The position numbers and the translations under genes are program-made. The notes under the pieces are model-generated. The model had not been told where the DNA came from. It made no database searches and saw only the letters and a list, made by a program, of their open reading frames with translations. A stretch of DNA of 64,000 bases from Priestia megaterium (GTDB lineage: Bacteria > Bacillota > Bacilli > Bacillales > Bacillaceae_H): positions 3,067,501-3,131,500 of the forward strand of contig NZ_CP023317.1 of NCBI RefSeq assembly GCF_009497655.1. The letters run 5' to 3'. Below are positions 40,560-49,735 of the stretch, in pieces (position 1 is the stretch's first letter; each line of letters begins with the position of its first letter).

Positions 40560-42047
40560 TTACTGTGCCATTTCTTCAACTGTTCCTTCTTTTAAGCCAT
40601 AATAGTTCCGCTCAAATCGCTTTATTTCTTGATCATAGCGGCGTACTTTTGCATCGGCTAGCTGGCGGCTTTGTTTTGTTTCTTCAAGCAGCTCGACCTG
40701 CTGATTAATTTGAAAAATAGTCGTCGTCAGCTCGTCTTGATAATCATAAATTTCATTTTGAATATCCACGCATACGGGCAAGCGATTTGCTAAAATAAAG
40801 TCCGTCATTTGCATAAGCACTTTTTTACGCTCTACTTCTTTCACTTTGCTTTTGACAGCTCGTTCTGCAGAACGGAACGTCAGCCTTACTTTAGAGAAGA
40901 AGTCACCTTTAATCGAAAGCTTGCGCTGCAGTTCTTCTACATCCTGTTTTAATGATTCATGCTCTTCAATCATTTTTTGAAGCACAAGCCCTCCGTTTAA
41001 CGATGTGAGCTCCATTTCATCAAGCTGATGGCGAATGGCTGTTTTGAGCGTTTCAATTTGTTTCACCGTCTTTTTCTCCGTAGCGCGGAGCTGCTTAACA
41101 TACTGCTCTGTTTTATAAATAAAGTTGTCTAACCGTTCACGATCAAACAGTGACTGCTCTTTCTTTTTTACATAATCTTGATACGTTGTGTGTACAGATG
41201 ACCACTTGATCAATAGAGACTGATAATTCAACAGCTCATCCTGATGCTCAAGCTTGTACGTCCACATCAGCTGAACAACTACTAATAACAGCGGTAAAAA
41301 CGTTCCAGCTTCTTTGCGTTTTGCAATAATTTCATGACTTTCAAAGCTCGCCATTAAAAAAAGCGGCGCATTCATACTAAATAGCAGTGCTGGCGGGTAA
41401 TTAACGGGAATAAAGATACTCATTACGGTTGCCATAAGGCCTGAAATAGCAGGGTATGCGTGCGGAGGAAGCTGTTTGTATAGCTCGATTGTCCCTTTTT
41501 TTTGCAGCAGTTTCACAAGCGCTGCCTGCTGATATTCTCCTAATACATCAATCATTCTTTCCTGATACATGGGAGGAAGCTGCTCAATCCAATTCATCAG
41601 CTGCTGCTGAAACACAGCTTGCTGACGATTTGTAGCAATCATGTATTGCGAATCAATTAGATGAAAGAACAGTCGGATTTGATGGCGCATTACGTCTTCT
41701 AGCGTATGACAGCGTGCAATTGAAAACAGCTCATTGTATTTAGATACAAGCAAATTTCCAATGTTATCGCTTAACTCGTACAGCTCGCCGTTTGTTGTAG
41801 CATGAGAAACGGGAAGTTCAAAAAACTTCGCCATTTCAAGCAAAATATGCAGATGCATGTCTACTTCAGGCTGTTTTTCAAGCAATTTCATTTCTTCTAC
41901 CAATGATGCTTGAAAATCCGTATGCTCCGTTTGCTGATACTGTGCTGACATTTCCGTATAAATGCGGTGGTCACATAACACATAAGCAGCTCTTAGGATA
42001 TCGCCTTTAGACGTAAGCAACCCATACAATAACTGTTGTCCGTTCAT
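40560..42047 (-). CDS. Large hypothetical protein with membrane and coiled-coil parts
   Basis: 495 residues. An N-terminal helical region of about 190 residues, a hydrophobic central part (AISGLMATVMSIFIPVNYPPALLFSMNAPLFLMASF and LLLVVVQLMWTY), then a long charged helical tail with heptad pattern (about 280-495). No known family recognised. The start is ATG 42047, after AAGGACGGTGTG; an ATG at 42065 is less likely. No neighbouring partner on the same strand. Confidence 0.75.
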   Translation of the reverse strand: MNGQQLLYGLLTSKGDILRAAYVLCDHRIYTEMSAQYQQTEHTDFQASLVEEMKLLEKQPEVDMHLHILLEMAKFFELPVSHATTNGELYELSDNIGNLLVSKYNELFSIARCHTLEDVMRHQIRLFFHLIDSQYMIATNRQQAVFQQQLMNWIEQLPPMYQERMIDVLGEYQQAALVKLLQKKGTIELYKQLPPHAYPAISGLMATVMSIFIPVNYPPALLFSMNAPLFLMASFESHEIIAKRKEAGTFLPLLLVVVQLMWTYKLEHQDELLNYQSLLIKWSSVHTTYQDYVKKKEQSLFDRERLDNFIYKTEQYVKQLRATEKKTVKQIETLKTAIRHQLDEMELTSLNGGLVLQKMIEEHESLKQDVEELQRKLSIKGDFFSKVRLTFRSAERAVKSKVKEVERKKVLMQMTDFILANRLPVCVDIQNEIYDYQDELTTTIFQINQQVELLEETKQSRQLADAKVRRYDQEIKRFERNYYGLKEGTVEEMAQ

Positions 42048-42139
42048 CTTCACACCGTCCTTCATTAAATTTTCTTACTATAGCTTTCTATCATTTTATA
42101 CTTTTTCTATAAATTCGATGCAATAGTTCAAATTTCCTG

Positions 42140-42316
42140 TTATCTTTCTTCTTGCTTTCTTAATACGAAGAGTGCCGTCCAACATGACATCAGTGCAGGC
42201 GGGATCATCCAAGTCATATATCGCCACTCACCGGTCACAAGCGCCATAATGAGAAAGATGAGCGGAAAACCTATTAGTACTATGATAACACGTGCTCGGC
42301 TTACCGATTTTTTCAT
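42140..42316 (-). CDS. Small two-helix membrane protein
   Basis: 58 residues: MKKSVSRARVIIVLIGFPLI, then FLIMALVTGEWRYMTWMIPP and ALMSCWTALFVLRKQEER. Two hydrophobic segments. GAAGGGGCGATGC upstream of ATG 42316. Function unknown. Confidence 0.65.
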   Translation of the reverse strand: MKKSVSRARVIIVLIGFPLIFLIMALVTGEWRYMTWMIPPALMSCWTALFVLRKQEER

Positions 42317-42582
42317 CGTGCATCGCCCCTTCTGTTCGTCCCTTATTCTTATAATACCCTTTCGCTTCTCTAGCATTAAACACCTTTATAAACCGTTCGT
42401 ACATTTCTTTGTTTTCTAGACAGTCTATGACATAAGTTTTAAAAAAGAACAGAGGATACCTCTTACTTTGGTGAATCTCGTAAGTAGCTTTTATGTTTTG
42501 ACAAGCTAAATCGAGAAAAATGTGTTATGGTAAAAGAAAATTTCGTTTTTACTACCTACATTGAAACGAAAGGGTTGATCGT

Positions 42583-43197
42583 ATGAACATTTTTTTGATT
42601 GGCGCAAGCGGCAGGACCGGACAGGAAGTAATCAAGCAAGCGATTAAAAACGGACATTATGTAAAAGCTTTTGTGCGAAATCCATCTAAGCTTAAGGTAA
42701 CGCATGCGAACGTACACATCATACAAGGCGACGTGCTTGATTATTATGAAGTGTGTCAGGCTATGCGAGGGTGTGATGCAGTCATTTCTTGTCTGGGAAC
42801 CGAAAATCTAGGGCATTCTACCCTTTTAGTAGAAACGACAAATCTGCTGATTCAATGTATGAACGAAAACGGAATTCAGCGTATCGCCTACACGGCTTCA
42901 GCCGGAATCGACGGAGAAATTCCAGGCATGACGGGCTGGCTTGCTCAGCGTATTTTAAAAAATGTGCTTCGCGACCATCACGAAGCCGTGAAGCTCTTGA
43001 AGGTAAGCGGACTCGACTGGACCGTTGCTCGGCCAATGGGTCTAACGAGCGGTCCGTTAACCACGTATTATCGTATAGGAGAAGCTAGCATACCAGAAAA
43101 CGGACGCAACATCAGCCGTTCTGATGTCGCTCATTTTCTCCTTCAAGCCGTAGAAAACAACAGGCACATAAAAAAATCACTAAGTCTTTCGTATTAA
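42583..43197 (+). CDS. NAD(P)-binding atypical SDR (NmrA/YwnB-like)
   Basis: 204 residues. The Rossmann motif GASGRTGQEVIKQAI is at residues 7-21, then QGDVLDYYEVCQAMRGCDAVISCLGTEN, YTASAGIDGEIPG and ARPMGLTSG: the profile of atypical short-chain dehydrogenases that bind NAD(P)H and act as reductases or sensors. Substrate unknown. GAAAGGG upstream. Confidence 0.9.
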   Translation: MNIFLIGASGRTGQEVIKQAIKNGHYVKAFVRNPSKLKVTHANVHIIQGDVLDYYEVCQAMRGCDAVISCLGTENLGHSTLLVETTNLLIQCMNENGIQRIAYTASAGIDGEIPGMTGWLAQRILKNVLRDHHEAVKLLKVSGLDWTVARPMGLTSGPLTTYYRIGEASIPENGRNISRSDVAHFLLQAVENNRHIKKSLSLSY

Positions 43198-43219
43198 GTG
43201 TTCTAAAGGAGTGTTGATA

Positions 43220-43468
43220 GTGAACCTATCAAAAATTTTTCTAAAAATAAGTCTTGTACTTTTAATGGCATGCGTCTTTATTGAAGGTAATTTCCAAGTG
43301 GCGCTTGGCATCTTTGCTGCTGTTTGCATGCTTGTCATCATTTTTGCCAAGCCTCTTTCAAAATCGCTGCTTCCTGCTAATAAAAAAACAGGAAAAAAAG
43401 ACCGCGAAACATTAATGATGGTCATTGGTGTCATCATTTTTATTTCAGGAAGCTTTTTTATTGCGTAG
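43220..43468 (+). CDS. Small membrane protein
   Basis: 82 residues, three hydrophobic segments (ISLVLLMACVFIEGNFQVALGIFAAVCMLVIIFA and MMVIGVIIFISGSFFIA) with a basic loop KKTGKKDRET. The start is GTG 43220, 9 bases after AAAGGAG; a GTG at 43211 is adjacent to the site. It lies 22 bases after the SDR gene, so it is likely co-transcribed. Confidence 0.7.
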   Translation: MNLSKIFLKISLVLLMACVFIEGNFQVALGIFAAVCMLVIIFAKPLSKSLLPANKKTGKKDRETLMMVIGVIIFISGSFFIA

Positions 43469-43502
43469 TAGCATTATAAACATCCACATTTTTAATCATA
43501 TA

Positions 43503-43552
43503 AAGGGCTGTGCTGTAAGTCGAATATTCGCCTTATGACGCAGCCTTTTTTA
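43503..43552 (+). terminator. Terminator after the SDR operon
   Basis: AAGGGCTGTG / CGCAGCCTTT (two G-U pairs) with an inner GTAAG / CTTAT, followed by T6. Confidence 0.75.
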
Positions 43553-43706
43553 GCTTTCATGAGGTCTCTTTCAGCAATAGCTTCTGTACCATTCCATTAT
43601 TTAAGCAAATTACCTGCCAAACCCTCTTATGCTTTTTTCATCAACTCACATAATATATGTAGAAGATATCGTAAGACAAGCGTCAAAAGAAAGAGGAGGA
43701 AGATAA

Positions 43707-44786
43707 ATGAAATGCCCCCATTGCGCTTATTCTAATCCGGAAGGGGTAAAATTCTGCTTAAATTGCGGCCATGAAATCGTGGACCACGATGAAAACTACA
43801 GCATATTCTACTTGTTTGCCCATCGTGTTGATAAAATTCCAAGAAATGAACGTTCGGTTGAACCTAAATTTCGAAATATATTCTCTCGAGTCTTCCGACA
43901 GCACAGTGAAATGGAAGCTGAACGGCTTTTTATTGTAGGAACAGGGCTTACGACTCCTAAAATAGAAGAAGTTGTAAATACATGGCCAAAGCCTTGGCTT
44001 TTTGCAAGGGTCTTTCTTATTGCGCTTGTCGCATACTTAGGACTATATCTAGGCGTAAGCTTGTTCGAAAACATCAACTTTATACCCGGTCTTATTGTAG
44101 TCGGTGCTTTTGCAGTGCCATTTACTACGCTCATTTTCTTTTGGGAAATGAACGCTCCGCAGAATATTGCTATTTACAAAATTGTTTATGTCGTTTTTAT
44201 TGGCGGAATCCTCTCACTTTTATTAGCACTTGTGTTTTATGATATTCTTGGAAATAACACAAACGTGATCGTGATTGGAATATGTGAGGAACTGGCTAAA
44301 GTTATCGCTGTTATTTATTTTGTACGCAATCTTAAATATAGATATATCCTTAACGGACTTCTCTTAGGAGCTGCAATAGGAGCTGGTTTTGCTGCTTTTG
44401 AAACCGCTGGCTATGCTCTACGGGCACTTCTTTCCGGCAGCTTTCACATGCTTTATTCCACATTACTCTGGCGCAGTATTTTCGCTCCTGGGGGGCATGT
44501 GGCTTGGGCTGCCTTGACAGGAGCTGCCATATGCATCGTACAAGAAGATAAGAAATTTCAGTGGAACATGCTGGTAAAACTGAAATTTCTCGGTGTATTT
44601 TTGCTTGTCGTTTTTATGCACGCTCTTTGGGACTCACCTATACTAGGTGTTGTCCCAGCAGGACATACGATTTTGACGGTTGTCTTATGGATTTTAGTAT
44701 TCAGTATGATCCGTATTGGTCTAAAAGAAATCGCGGATAAAAAGTTGGAGTTGACCTACTCTAAAGAAAATCCTACACCCTCTTAG
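43707..44786 (+). CDS. PrsW-family intramembrane protease with zinc ribbon
   Basis: 359 residues. N-terminal zinc ribbon (CPHCAYSNPEGVKFCLNCG), then about eight membrane segments with the PrsW motifs: EELAKVIAVIYF (active-site Glu pair), AAFETAGYA (Glu), GGHVAWAALTG (His) and FMHALWDSP (His). The ribbon is not part of the standard PrsW, so it may couple the protease to a regulator. Substrate unknown. AGAGGAGGAAG upstream. Confidence 0.88.
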   Translation: MKCPHCAYSNPEGVKFCLNCGHEIVDHDENYSIFYLFAHRVDKIPRNERSVEPKFRNIFSRVFRQHSEMEAERLFIVGTGLTTPKIEEVVNTWPKPWLFARVFLIALVAYLGLYLGVSLFENINFIPGLIVVGAFAVPFTTLIFFWEMNAPQNIAIYKIVYVVFIGGILSLLLALVFYDILGNNTNVIVIGICEELAKVIAVIYFVRNLKYRYILNGLLLGAAIGAGFAAFETAGYALRALLSGSFHMLYSTLLWRSIFAPGGHVAWAALTGAAICIVQEDKKFQWNMLVKLKFLGVFLLVVFMHALWDSPILGVVPAGHTILTVVLWILVFSMIRIGLKEIADKKLELTYSKENPTPS

Positions 44787-44789
44787 GAG

Positions 44790-44818
44790 ATGTTCAGCTT
44801 GCGTTAAGCTGCTCGTTT
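44790..44818 (+). terminator. Hairpin after the PrsW-like gene
   Basis: CAGCTT / AAGCTG, then CTCGTTTT. The whole 30-base segment resembles a second site at 53751-53785. Confidence 0.55.
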
Positions 44819-44939
44819 TAACTTTTTATTACCTTTATGTTTCATTTTGAAAATTGGTGTTACAAATTGTAAAAAACAGCATTCAAATTACCTGTACATG
44901 ATATGATAACCTCAATAACATGAAAGGGTGACTTGGTGA

Positions 44940-45194
44940 ATGAACCTCACTGAAATTAAGCATATGATAACAAATTTAGTAAATTATAAAGATAGTGACA
45001 TTACTCATACTCTTGCTAATAGGTTTACACTGAGTTATTCAGAACAATTAAACAGTTTTCAAATCTGCGACATTGAGAACGATATCATTTATCGTTATGA
45101 AGAACTGGAAACAGCTGCGTTAGCTTTGTTTAATATGATCCATAATCTTCCTAAGACCATTAATAGACATATTAATTCGTTTGAGCAAGTTTAA
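44940..45194 (+). CDS. Hypothetical protein, 84 residues
   Basis: Soluble, rather acidic (MNLTEIKHMITNLVNYKDSD..., ICDIENDIIYRYEELETAALALFNMI). Reads like a small alpha/beta protein; no family recognised. A strong terminator follows directly, which supports a real single-gene unit. Upstream AAAGGGTGAC. Confidence 0.65.
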   Translation: MNLTEIKHMITNLVNYKDSDITHTLANRFTLSYSEQLNSFQICDIENDIIYRYEELETAALALFNMIHNLPKTINRHINSFEQV

Positions 45195-45195
45195 A

Positions 45196-45243
45196 ACAGA
45201 CAAAAAAGTTCATTTATTAACTGACATGAGCTTTTTTGTCTGT
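45196..45243 (+). terminator. Terminator
   Basis: 13-bp stem ACAGACAAAAAAG / CTTTTTTGTCTGT plus inner TCAT/ATGA around a loop of about 12 bases. Confidence 0.8.
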
Positions 45244-45254
45244 GTCTATCTATT

Positions 45255-45395
45255 TTAGTTATTTATAACCTTTTTCAAAAGCAGAATATCCTTTTGAATG
45301 GCCCGTCTAATTTCTTCAACTTTACAACGTTTATATTCTTGTACTAAGCGATAGAGCTCTCTTTTAAATAAAAATTCATCTTGTTGACTACTCAT
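45255..45395 (-). CDS. Small charged helical protein, 46 residues
   Basis: MSSQQDEFLFKRELYRLVQE then YKRCKVEEIRRAIQKDILLL and KKVINN. Amphipathic, Lys/Arg/Glu-rich helices. AAGGGG lies 12 bases upstream, and between it and the ATG is a tiny reading (ATG CTG CTA TGA) overlapping the start. Function unknown. Confidence 0.55.
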   Translation of the reverse strand: MSSQQDEFLFKRELYRLVQEYKRCKVEEIRRAIQKDILLLKKVINN

Positions 45396-45575
45396 AGCAG
45401 CATGCCCCTTATTAGCTTTCTATTACAAGCGATTAAAGAAAGTATTCCCTTTTCTTCTTGTAAAAAACAATTAAATTAACAAATAGATGTAGAACAAACA
45501 TTTCATCCGGAGCTTATGCAAACGACGAGGTGTTCTTACCTTTAGAGGAATGACATCATTTAGCTGAGAAAATAT

Positions 45576-45615
45576 AAAAAAACATTGACTACTAGCTCTC
45601 AGTCAATGTTTTTTT
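45576..45615. terminator. Terminator
   Basis: AAAAAACATTGACT / AGTCAATGTTTTTT around CTAGC; strong on both strands, downstream of the minus-strand small gene. Confidence 0.88.
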
Positions 45616-45657
45616 ATTTACTTTAGCTCTAATTCATTAAAGCTAATTGGCATACTT

Positions 45658-45849
45658 TTATGCATTCATGTCTCCTGAACCTGGAGCGTGCTCATTTGGC
45701 ATTTCAGATAAGTGAGGAACGGGAAAAGCTTCCGGTGGAGGCGTTACGCTCAAGTCTCCGCCATTTCTGCTTGGCGTCTGCCCTTGGAATATTTCTTCCA
45801 TTCTGTGCAGATCTAACCTAAAATCAAATTGCGTGTTATGATAGCCCAT
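45658..45849 (-). CDS. Small Pro-rich hypothetical protein
   Basis: 63 residues (MGYHNTQFDFRLDLHRMEEI, then FQGQTPSRNGGDLSVTPPPE...). Hydrophilic, Pro/Gly-rich C-terminal half; no family known. Ribosome site weak (GAAGAAAAT). It is followed by a strong terminator, which is the main argument for it. Confidence 0.5.
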   Translation of the reverse strand: MGYHNTQFDFRLDLHRMEEIFQGQTPSRNGGDLSVTPPPEAFPVPHLSEMPNEHAPGSGDMNA

Positions 45850-45929
45850 CTCGACAAATTTTCTTCATTCAGGGTATTTATTAATATCATAATTTGGTAC
45901 AGGGAAAAGCTTGCCCCAGTCCATGCACA

Positions 45930-45963
45930 AAAAAAGGAGCTGGTTAAAACCAGCTCCTTTTTC
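45930..45963 (-). terminator. Terminator of the yclNOPQ operon
   Basis: AAAGGAGCTGGTT / AACCAGCTCCTTT with a short loop, T run on the minus strand, 5 bases after the yclQ stop. Confidence 0.92.
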
Positions 45964-45967
45964 TCTA

Positions 45968-46924
45968 TTATTTCTCTATCCCTGCTTTGATTTCTTTAAT
46001 CATGCCTGCCATTGACTCAAGGCCTCCTCCAGATAAATACCAAAGACCTGGATCAAGATACACAACGTGATTGTTTTTCACTGCATTGACTTCTTTTACA
46101 TACTCATTTTCAACAATTTGTTTAGCAGATGATTTTTCACCAATTGCTGCGCCGCGGTCAACCACGAATAAGTAGTCCGGGTTTTGCTTAACTAAATATT
46201 CATATGCAATGCTTTGACCGTGCTTAGCCGATGGATCTAGGCTGTCGTCTGCTGCTTTGATACCAAATACATCATGAATTAATCCGTATTTAGACCCTGG
46301 ACCAAATGCTGTCATTTTGCTGTCATTTGCCATCATTACAAGCGCTTTTTTATCTAGTTTGTCCGCTTGTTTTTTCAAATCTGCAATTTGCTTATCAATT
46401 GCTGCTAGATCTTTTTTCGCTTGATCTTCTTTATCAAAAATTTGTCCTAGTACTTTTGTGTTTTCTTTAAATGACTTCATATAGTGCTGGTTGTCCGTAT
46501 CGATATAGATCGTCGGCGCAATTTTTGAAAATTCATCAAATGAATCTGCTTGGCGGCCTTGAATAATAATTAAGTCTGGCTTTAGTTCTGCAATCTTTTC
46601 GAAATCAGGTTCTTTTAAGCCACCTACATTCGCATACTTATCATCTTGATACTTTGATAAATACTCAGGAATCGCTTGTTTTGGCAAGCCCGCTACTTCA
46701 ACGCCTAGTTTATCTAGCGTATCAAGTGCACCCATGCTGAATACTACAACTTTTTTAGGATTTTTCTCAATTTTAATTCCGTCTTTATTGAACTGATCGG
46801 TTACCGTTACCGTTTCTTTTTGCTTACTTTCTCCACCTGTTGTTTCTTTTGCTCCTTGATTACCGCAAGCGGCCACAACAATCGCCGTTAAGACTGCTAC
46901 AAACATTACTAACACTTTTTTCAC
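45968..46924 (-). CDS. yclQ: Siderophore-binding lipoprotein (YclQ, petrobactin type)
   Basis: 318 residues. Lipoprotein signal (VAACGNQGAKET), then the class III periplasmic-binding fold (VVVFSMGALDTLDKLGVEVAGLPK, ELKPDLIIIQGRQ, YEYLVKQNPDYLFVVDRG). It captures iron-loaded siderophore and delivers it to YclNO. Start is GTG 46924 after GAGGTGAC. In B. subtilis YclQ binds petrobactin; here assigned by gene order and similarity. Last gene of the operon. Confidence 0.92.
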   Translation of the reverse strand: MKKVLVMFVAVLTAIVVAACGNQGAKETTGGESKQKETVTVTDQFNKDGIKIEKNPKKVVVFSMGALDTLDKLGVEVAGLPKQAIPEYLSKYQDDKYANVGGLKEPDFEKIAELKPDLIIIQGRQADSFDEFSKIAPTIYIDTDNQHYMKSFKENTKVLGQIFDKEDQAKKDLAAIDKQIADLKKQADKLDKKALVMMANDSKMTAFGPGSKYGLIHDVFGIKAADDSLDPSAKHGQSIAYEYLVKQNPDYLFVVDRGAAIGEKSSAKQIVENEYVKEVNAVKNNHVVYLDPGLWYLSGGGLESMAGMIKEIKAGIEK

Positions 46925-46947
46925 TTTTGTCACCTCATGAATAAATT

Positions 46948-47706
46948 TTATGAAAAATAAACGCAAATACGCTGTCCGCCAACCGTTTCGATTGGAATAT
47001 CCATATCGTATATATCCTTTAATACAGATGTTTGAATGATGGTTTCTGTTGGGCCTTCACGGATCACTTCACCGTTTTTAAGCGCCACGATGTAATCCGA
47101 ATAGACAGACGCAAAATTAATATCGTGAATGACAATCACAATGGTTTTGCCTAAGTCTTCTACGAGACGTTTCAACAGCTTCATAATTTCAACAGAATGC
47201 TTCATATCTAAGTTATTGAGCGGTTCATCTAAGAAGATATACTCCGTGTCCTGTGCGATGACCATAGCGATAAAAGCTCGCTGACACTGTCCTCCGCTCA
47301 GTTCATCTAAGTATTTATCTTGAATACTTTCAAGCTTCATATAACTCAGCGCCTGATCAACCGCTTGTTCATCGCTTTTTGTTAACCGGCCTTTTGAATA
47401 AGGAAACCGGCCAAAATTTACGAGTTCACGTACGCTAAGTCTGATATTCAGCTGATTGGACTGTTTTAAAATGCTCATTTTTTTGGCTAAATCCGAGCTG
47501 TCAATATTCTCTATATTTTTTCCTTCTATTGATATTGATCCTGAGTCGGCTTTAATAAGACGGCTCATAATGGAAAGCAGCGTACTTTTCCCCGCTCCGT
47601 TTGGGCCGATAAATGATGTGATTTTCCCTTTTGGAATCACCACAGATGTTTTTTCTAAAACGGTTTTTTCTCCGTATTTTTTACTGACATTTGTTACTTC
47701 TACCAT
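46948..47706 (-). CDS. yclP: Siderophore ABC transporter ATPase (YclP)
   Basis: 252 residues. Walker A GPNGAGKSTLLS, Q loop LKQSNQLN, signature LSGGQCQRAFIAM, Walker B YIFLDEPLNNLDMKHS, H loop VIHDINFAS. It powers ferric-siderophore uptake. It overlaps the upstream yclO by 7 bases (coupled); yclQ follows after 23 bases. Confidence 0.95.
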   Translation of the reverse strand: MVEVTNVSKKYGEKTVLEKTSVVIPKGKITSFIGPNGAGKSTLLSIMSRLIKADSGSISIEGKNIENIDSSDLAKKMSILKQSNQLNIRLSVRELVNFGRFPYSKGRLTKSDEQAVDQALSYMKLESIQDKYLDELSGGQCQRAFIAMVIAQDTEYIFLDEPLNNLDMKHSVEIMKLLKRLVEDLGKTIVIVIHDINFASVYSDYIVALKNGEVIREGPTETIIQTSVLKDIYDMDIPIETVGGQRICVYFS

Positions 47707-48647
47707 GATCTATTCTCCTTTAGCAGCAAATAAATAAAGTAAATTCCGCCGGCAAAGTCAATGATGACGCTCAGCGTGGTGCTGAAGGTGAACACTTTTT
47801 CAACAATAAATTCTCCTCCGACGAGGGCTATAACACTAAGCAGCAGTGATCCCATCATTAGATAGGTGTGCTTGTAAGTTTTGAACAGTTCTCTCGCAAG
47901 GTTCACAACAAGCAGTCCAAGAAAGGTAATCGGCCCAACTAAAGCTGTGGCCACTGAGACAAAAATGGCGATCACAATCAGCATTTTTTTGACAAGCCTG
48001 TCATAATCAATACCTAAATTTACCGCATGTTCTCTTCCTAACGACAGAACATCAAAAATGGAGGTAAAACGCCATACGTAAATGCCAAGCAGGATAAAAA
48101 TAACCGCTGCTATGTATAGCAAATCAGTATTGACATTGTTAAAGCTTGCAAATGATTTATCTTGTACAATTTGAAATTCATTCGGATCAATCAGCATTTC
48201 CATAAATGAAGACATGCTTTTAAATAACGTGCCGAACACAATTCCAACCAGTAAAATAAAGAAAATATTCTTACCGGCTTTTTTGAACATCAGTATGTAA
48301 AGCAAGACCGAAAAGATAATCATCAGCGAAACGCAAAGAAGAAAGTTAAGATTTTTGTTCATGATGACAATATTCGTCGAGCCAAAGATGTACACAATAA
48401 ACGTTTGCAGAAATAAATACAGTGAATCCAGTCCTAGAATACTAGGAGTTAGAATTCGATTATTGGTAATCGTTTGAAAGATAACGGATGAAAACGCAAT
48501 TGCTCCTCCGGTTAAAACAATCGCAGCGACTTTTTCAATTCTTCGCGGCAGCGTGTACTGCCAGTAGCCTAAATCATAGCTGATAAACAGCGCAGCCGAC
48601 AAAATAGCCAGCGCGGCCAGAATAATAATTTTATATTTGTTATGCAT
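47700..48647 (-). CDS. yclO: Siderophore ABC transporter permease (YclO)
   Basis: 315 residues, BtuCD/FecCD-type with nine or ten membrane segments. Conserved GGAIAFSSVIFQTITNNRILTPSILGLDSLY and TFLGLLVVNLARELFKTYKHTYLMMGSLLLS. Overlaps yclN by 8 bases and pairs with it. AAGGAGAGG upstream. Confidence 0.95.
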   Translation of the reverse strand: MHNKYKIIILAALAILSAALFISYDLGYWQYTLPRRIEKVAAIVLTGGAIAFSSVIFQTITNNRILTPSILGLDSLYLFLQTFIVYIFGSTNIVIMNKNLNFLLCVSLMIIFSVLLYILMFKKAGKNIFFILLVGIVFGTLFKSMSSFMEMLIDPNEFQIVQDKSFASFNNVNTDLLYIAAVIFILLGIYVWRFTSIFDVLSLGREHAVNLGIDYDRLVKKMLIVIAIFVSVATALVGPITFLGLLVVNLARELFKTYKHTYLMMGSLLLSVIALVGGEFIVEKVFTFSTTLSVIIDFAGGIYFIYLLLKENRSW

Positions 48648-49590
48648 AACGACCTCTCCTTATCAGCATAAAAAGAAAGATCGCACTTCCTATTACACCG
48701 ACCATTAACCCAATAGAAACTTCATAAGGGAAAATAATGACTCTGCCTAAAATATCGCACGCAAGTACGAATACAGCTCCAAGCACCGCTGTATGAGGCA
48801 GGCTTTTTCGCAAATGATCTCCACGGTAAATCGATACGATATTGGGGATGATTAATCCTAAAAAAGGCAGCATGCCAACGGTCAAAATCGTAATCGACGT
48901 AATAAGCGAAACAATGACTAATCCAATGTTTACGATTTGTTTGTATTTCACGCCTAAATTGATTGAAAAGCTTTCTCCCATACCAGCAACCGTGAACTTA
49001 TCTGCGTAAAGATAAGCAATTATTAAGAGCGGTATACTCAGGTATAAAAGTTCATATCGCCCTTTGACTACTAGCGAAAAGTCGCCTTGCAGCCATGAAG
49101 AAAGGTTTTGAATCAAATCGTATTTGTAAGCGATGAAGGTAGCTAGGGAACTTACGATACTGCCGAGCATTAAACCAACTAGTGGAATATAAATCGTATC
49201 GTTAAATTTAATTCTGTCTAGTATTCTCATAAACAATAGATTGCCCGCAAGTGAGAAAATGAAAGCAATGCTCATTTTTAATAGAGGACTTGCTGAAGCA
49301 AATACTAGTAGAGAAATCAACACACCAAGTCTTGCCCAGTCCATCGTTCCTGCAGTTGTTGGAGAGACAAACTTATTTCGCGTAATTTGCTGCATAATTA
49401 ACCCGCAAATACTAAGGCTCATTCCCGCCATAATAATACTCAAAAGCCTAGGAAAACGACTAAAAAACAGCGTTTGGCTTTCTTCTTTTGTTAAATGAAA
49501 CAGATCCATCGCTGACAGGTCTTGTACTCCTACAAAAAGAGACGAAACCGCTAGTACAGCAAACACAAGAATTAACTGATAAAACTTCAA
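48640..49590 (-). CDS. yclN: Siderophore ABC transporter permease (YclN)
   Basis: 316 residues, FecCD-type: LPRLLSIIMAGMSLSICGLIMQQITRNKFVSPTTAGTMDWARLGVLIS; GLIIPNIVSIYRGDHLRKSLPHTAVLGAVFVLACDILGR. The start is TTG 49590, with AAAGGAG 9 bases before it. First gene of the operon; the Fur box is 59 bases upstream. Confidence 0.94.
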   Translation of the reverse strand: MKFYQLILVFAVLAVSSLFVGVQDLSAMDLFHLTKEESQTLFFSRFPRLLSIIMAGMSLSICGLIMQQITRNKFVSPTTAGTMDWARLGVLISLLVFASASPLLKMSIAFIFSLAGNLLFMRILDRIKFNDTIYIPLVGLMLGSIVSSLATFIAYKYDLIQNLSSWLQGDFSLVVKGRYELLYLSIPLLIIAYLYADKFTVAGMGESFSINLGVKYKQIVNIGLVIVSLITSITILTVGMLPFLGLIIPNIVSIYRGDHLRKSLPHTAVLGAVFVLACDILGRVIIFPYEVSIGLMVGVIGSAIFLFMLIRRGRYA

Positions 49591-49641
49591 CTTTCCTTGC
49601 TCCTTTCTTTCATCTAGAAGTCTAGTTATCTCCTCCTCTAT

Positions 49642-49669
49642 ATCATATGTAAATGATTATCATTATCAA
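49642..49669 (-). promoter_or_regulatory. Fur box and promoter of yclNOPQ
   Basis: GTAAATGATTATCATTATC (49649-49667) differs from the 19-base Fur consensus at two positions. A minus-strand promoter TTGATA (49669-49664), 16 bases, TATGAT (49647-49642) is overlapped by it. It predicts repression when iron is abundant. Confidence 0.88.
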
Positions 49670-49735
49670 TTGACTACCCCTATAATACCATTATTCTCTA
49701 AATAATCAATGGTTTTCTTAAAATTAAAGCAAAAA

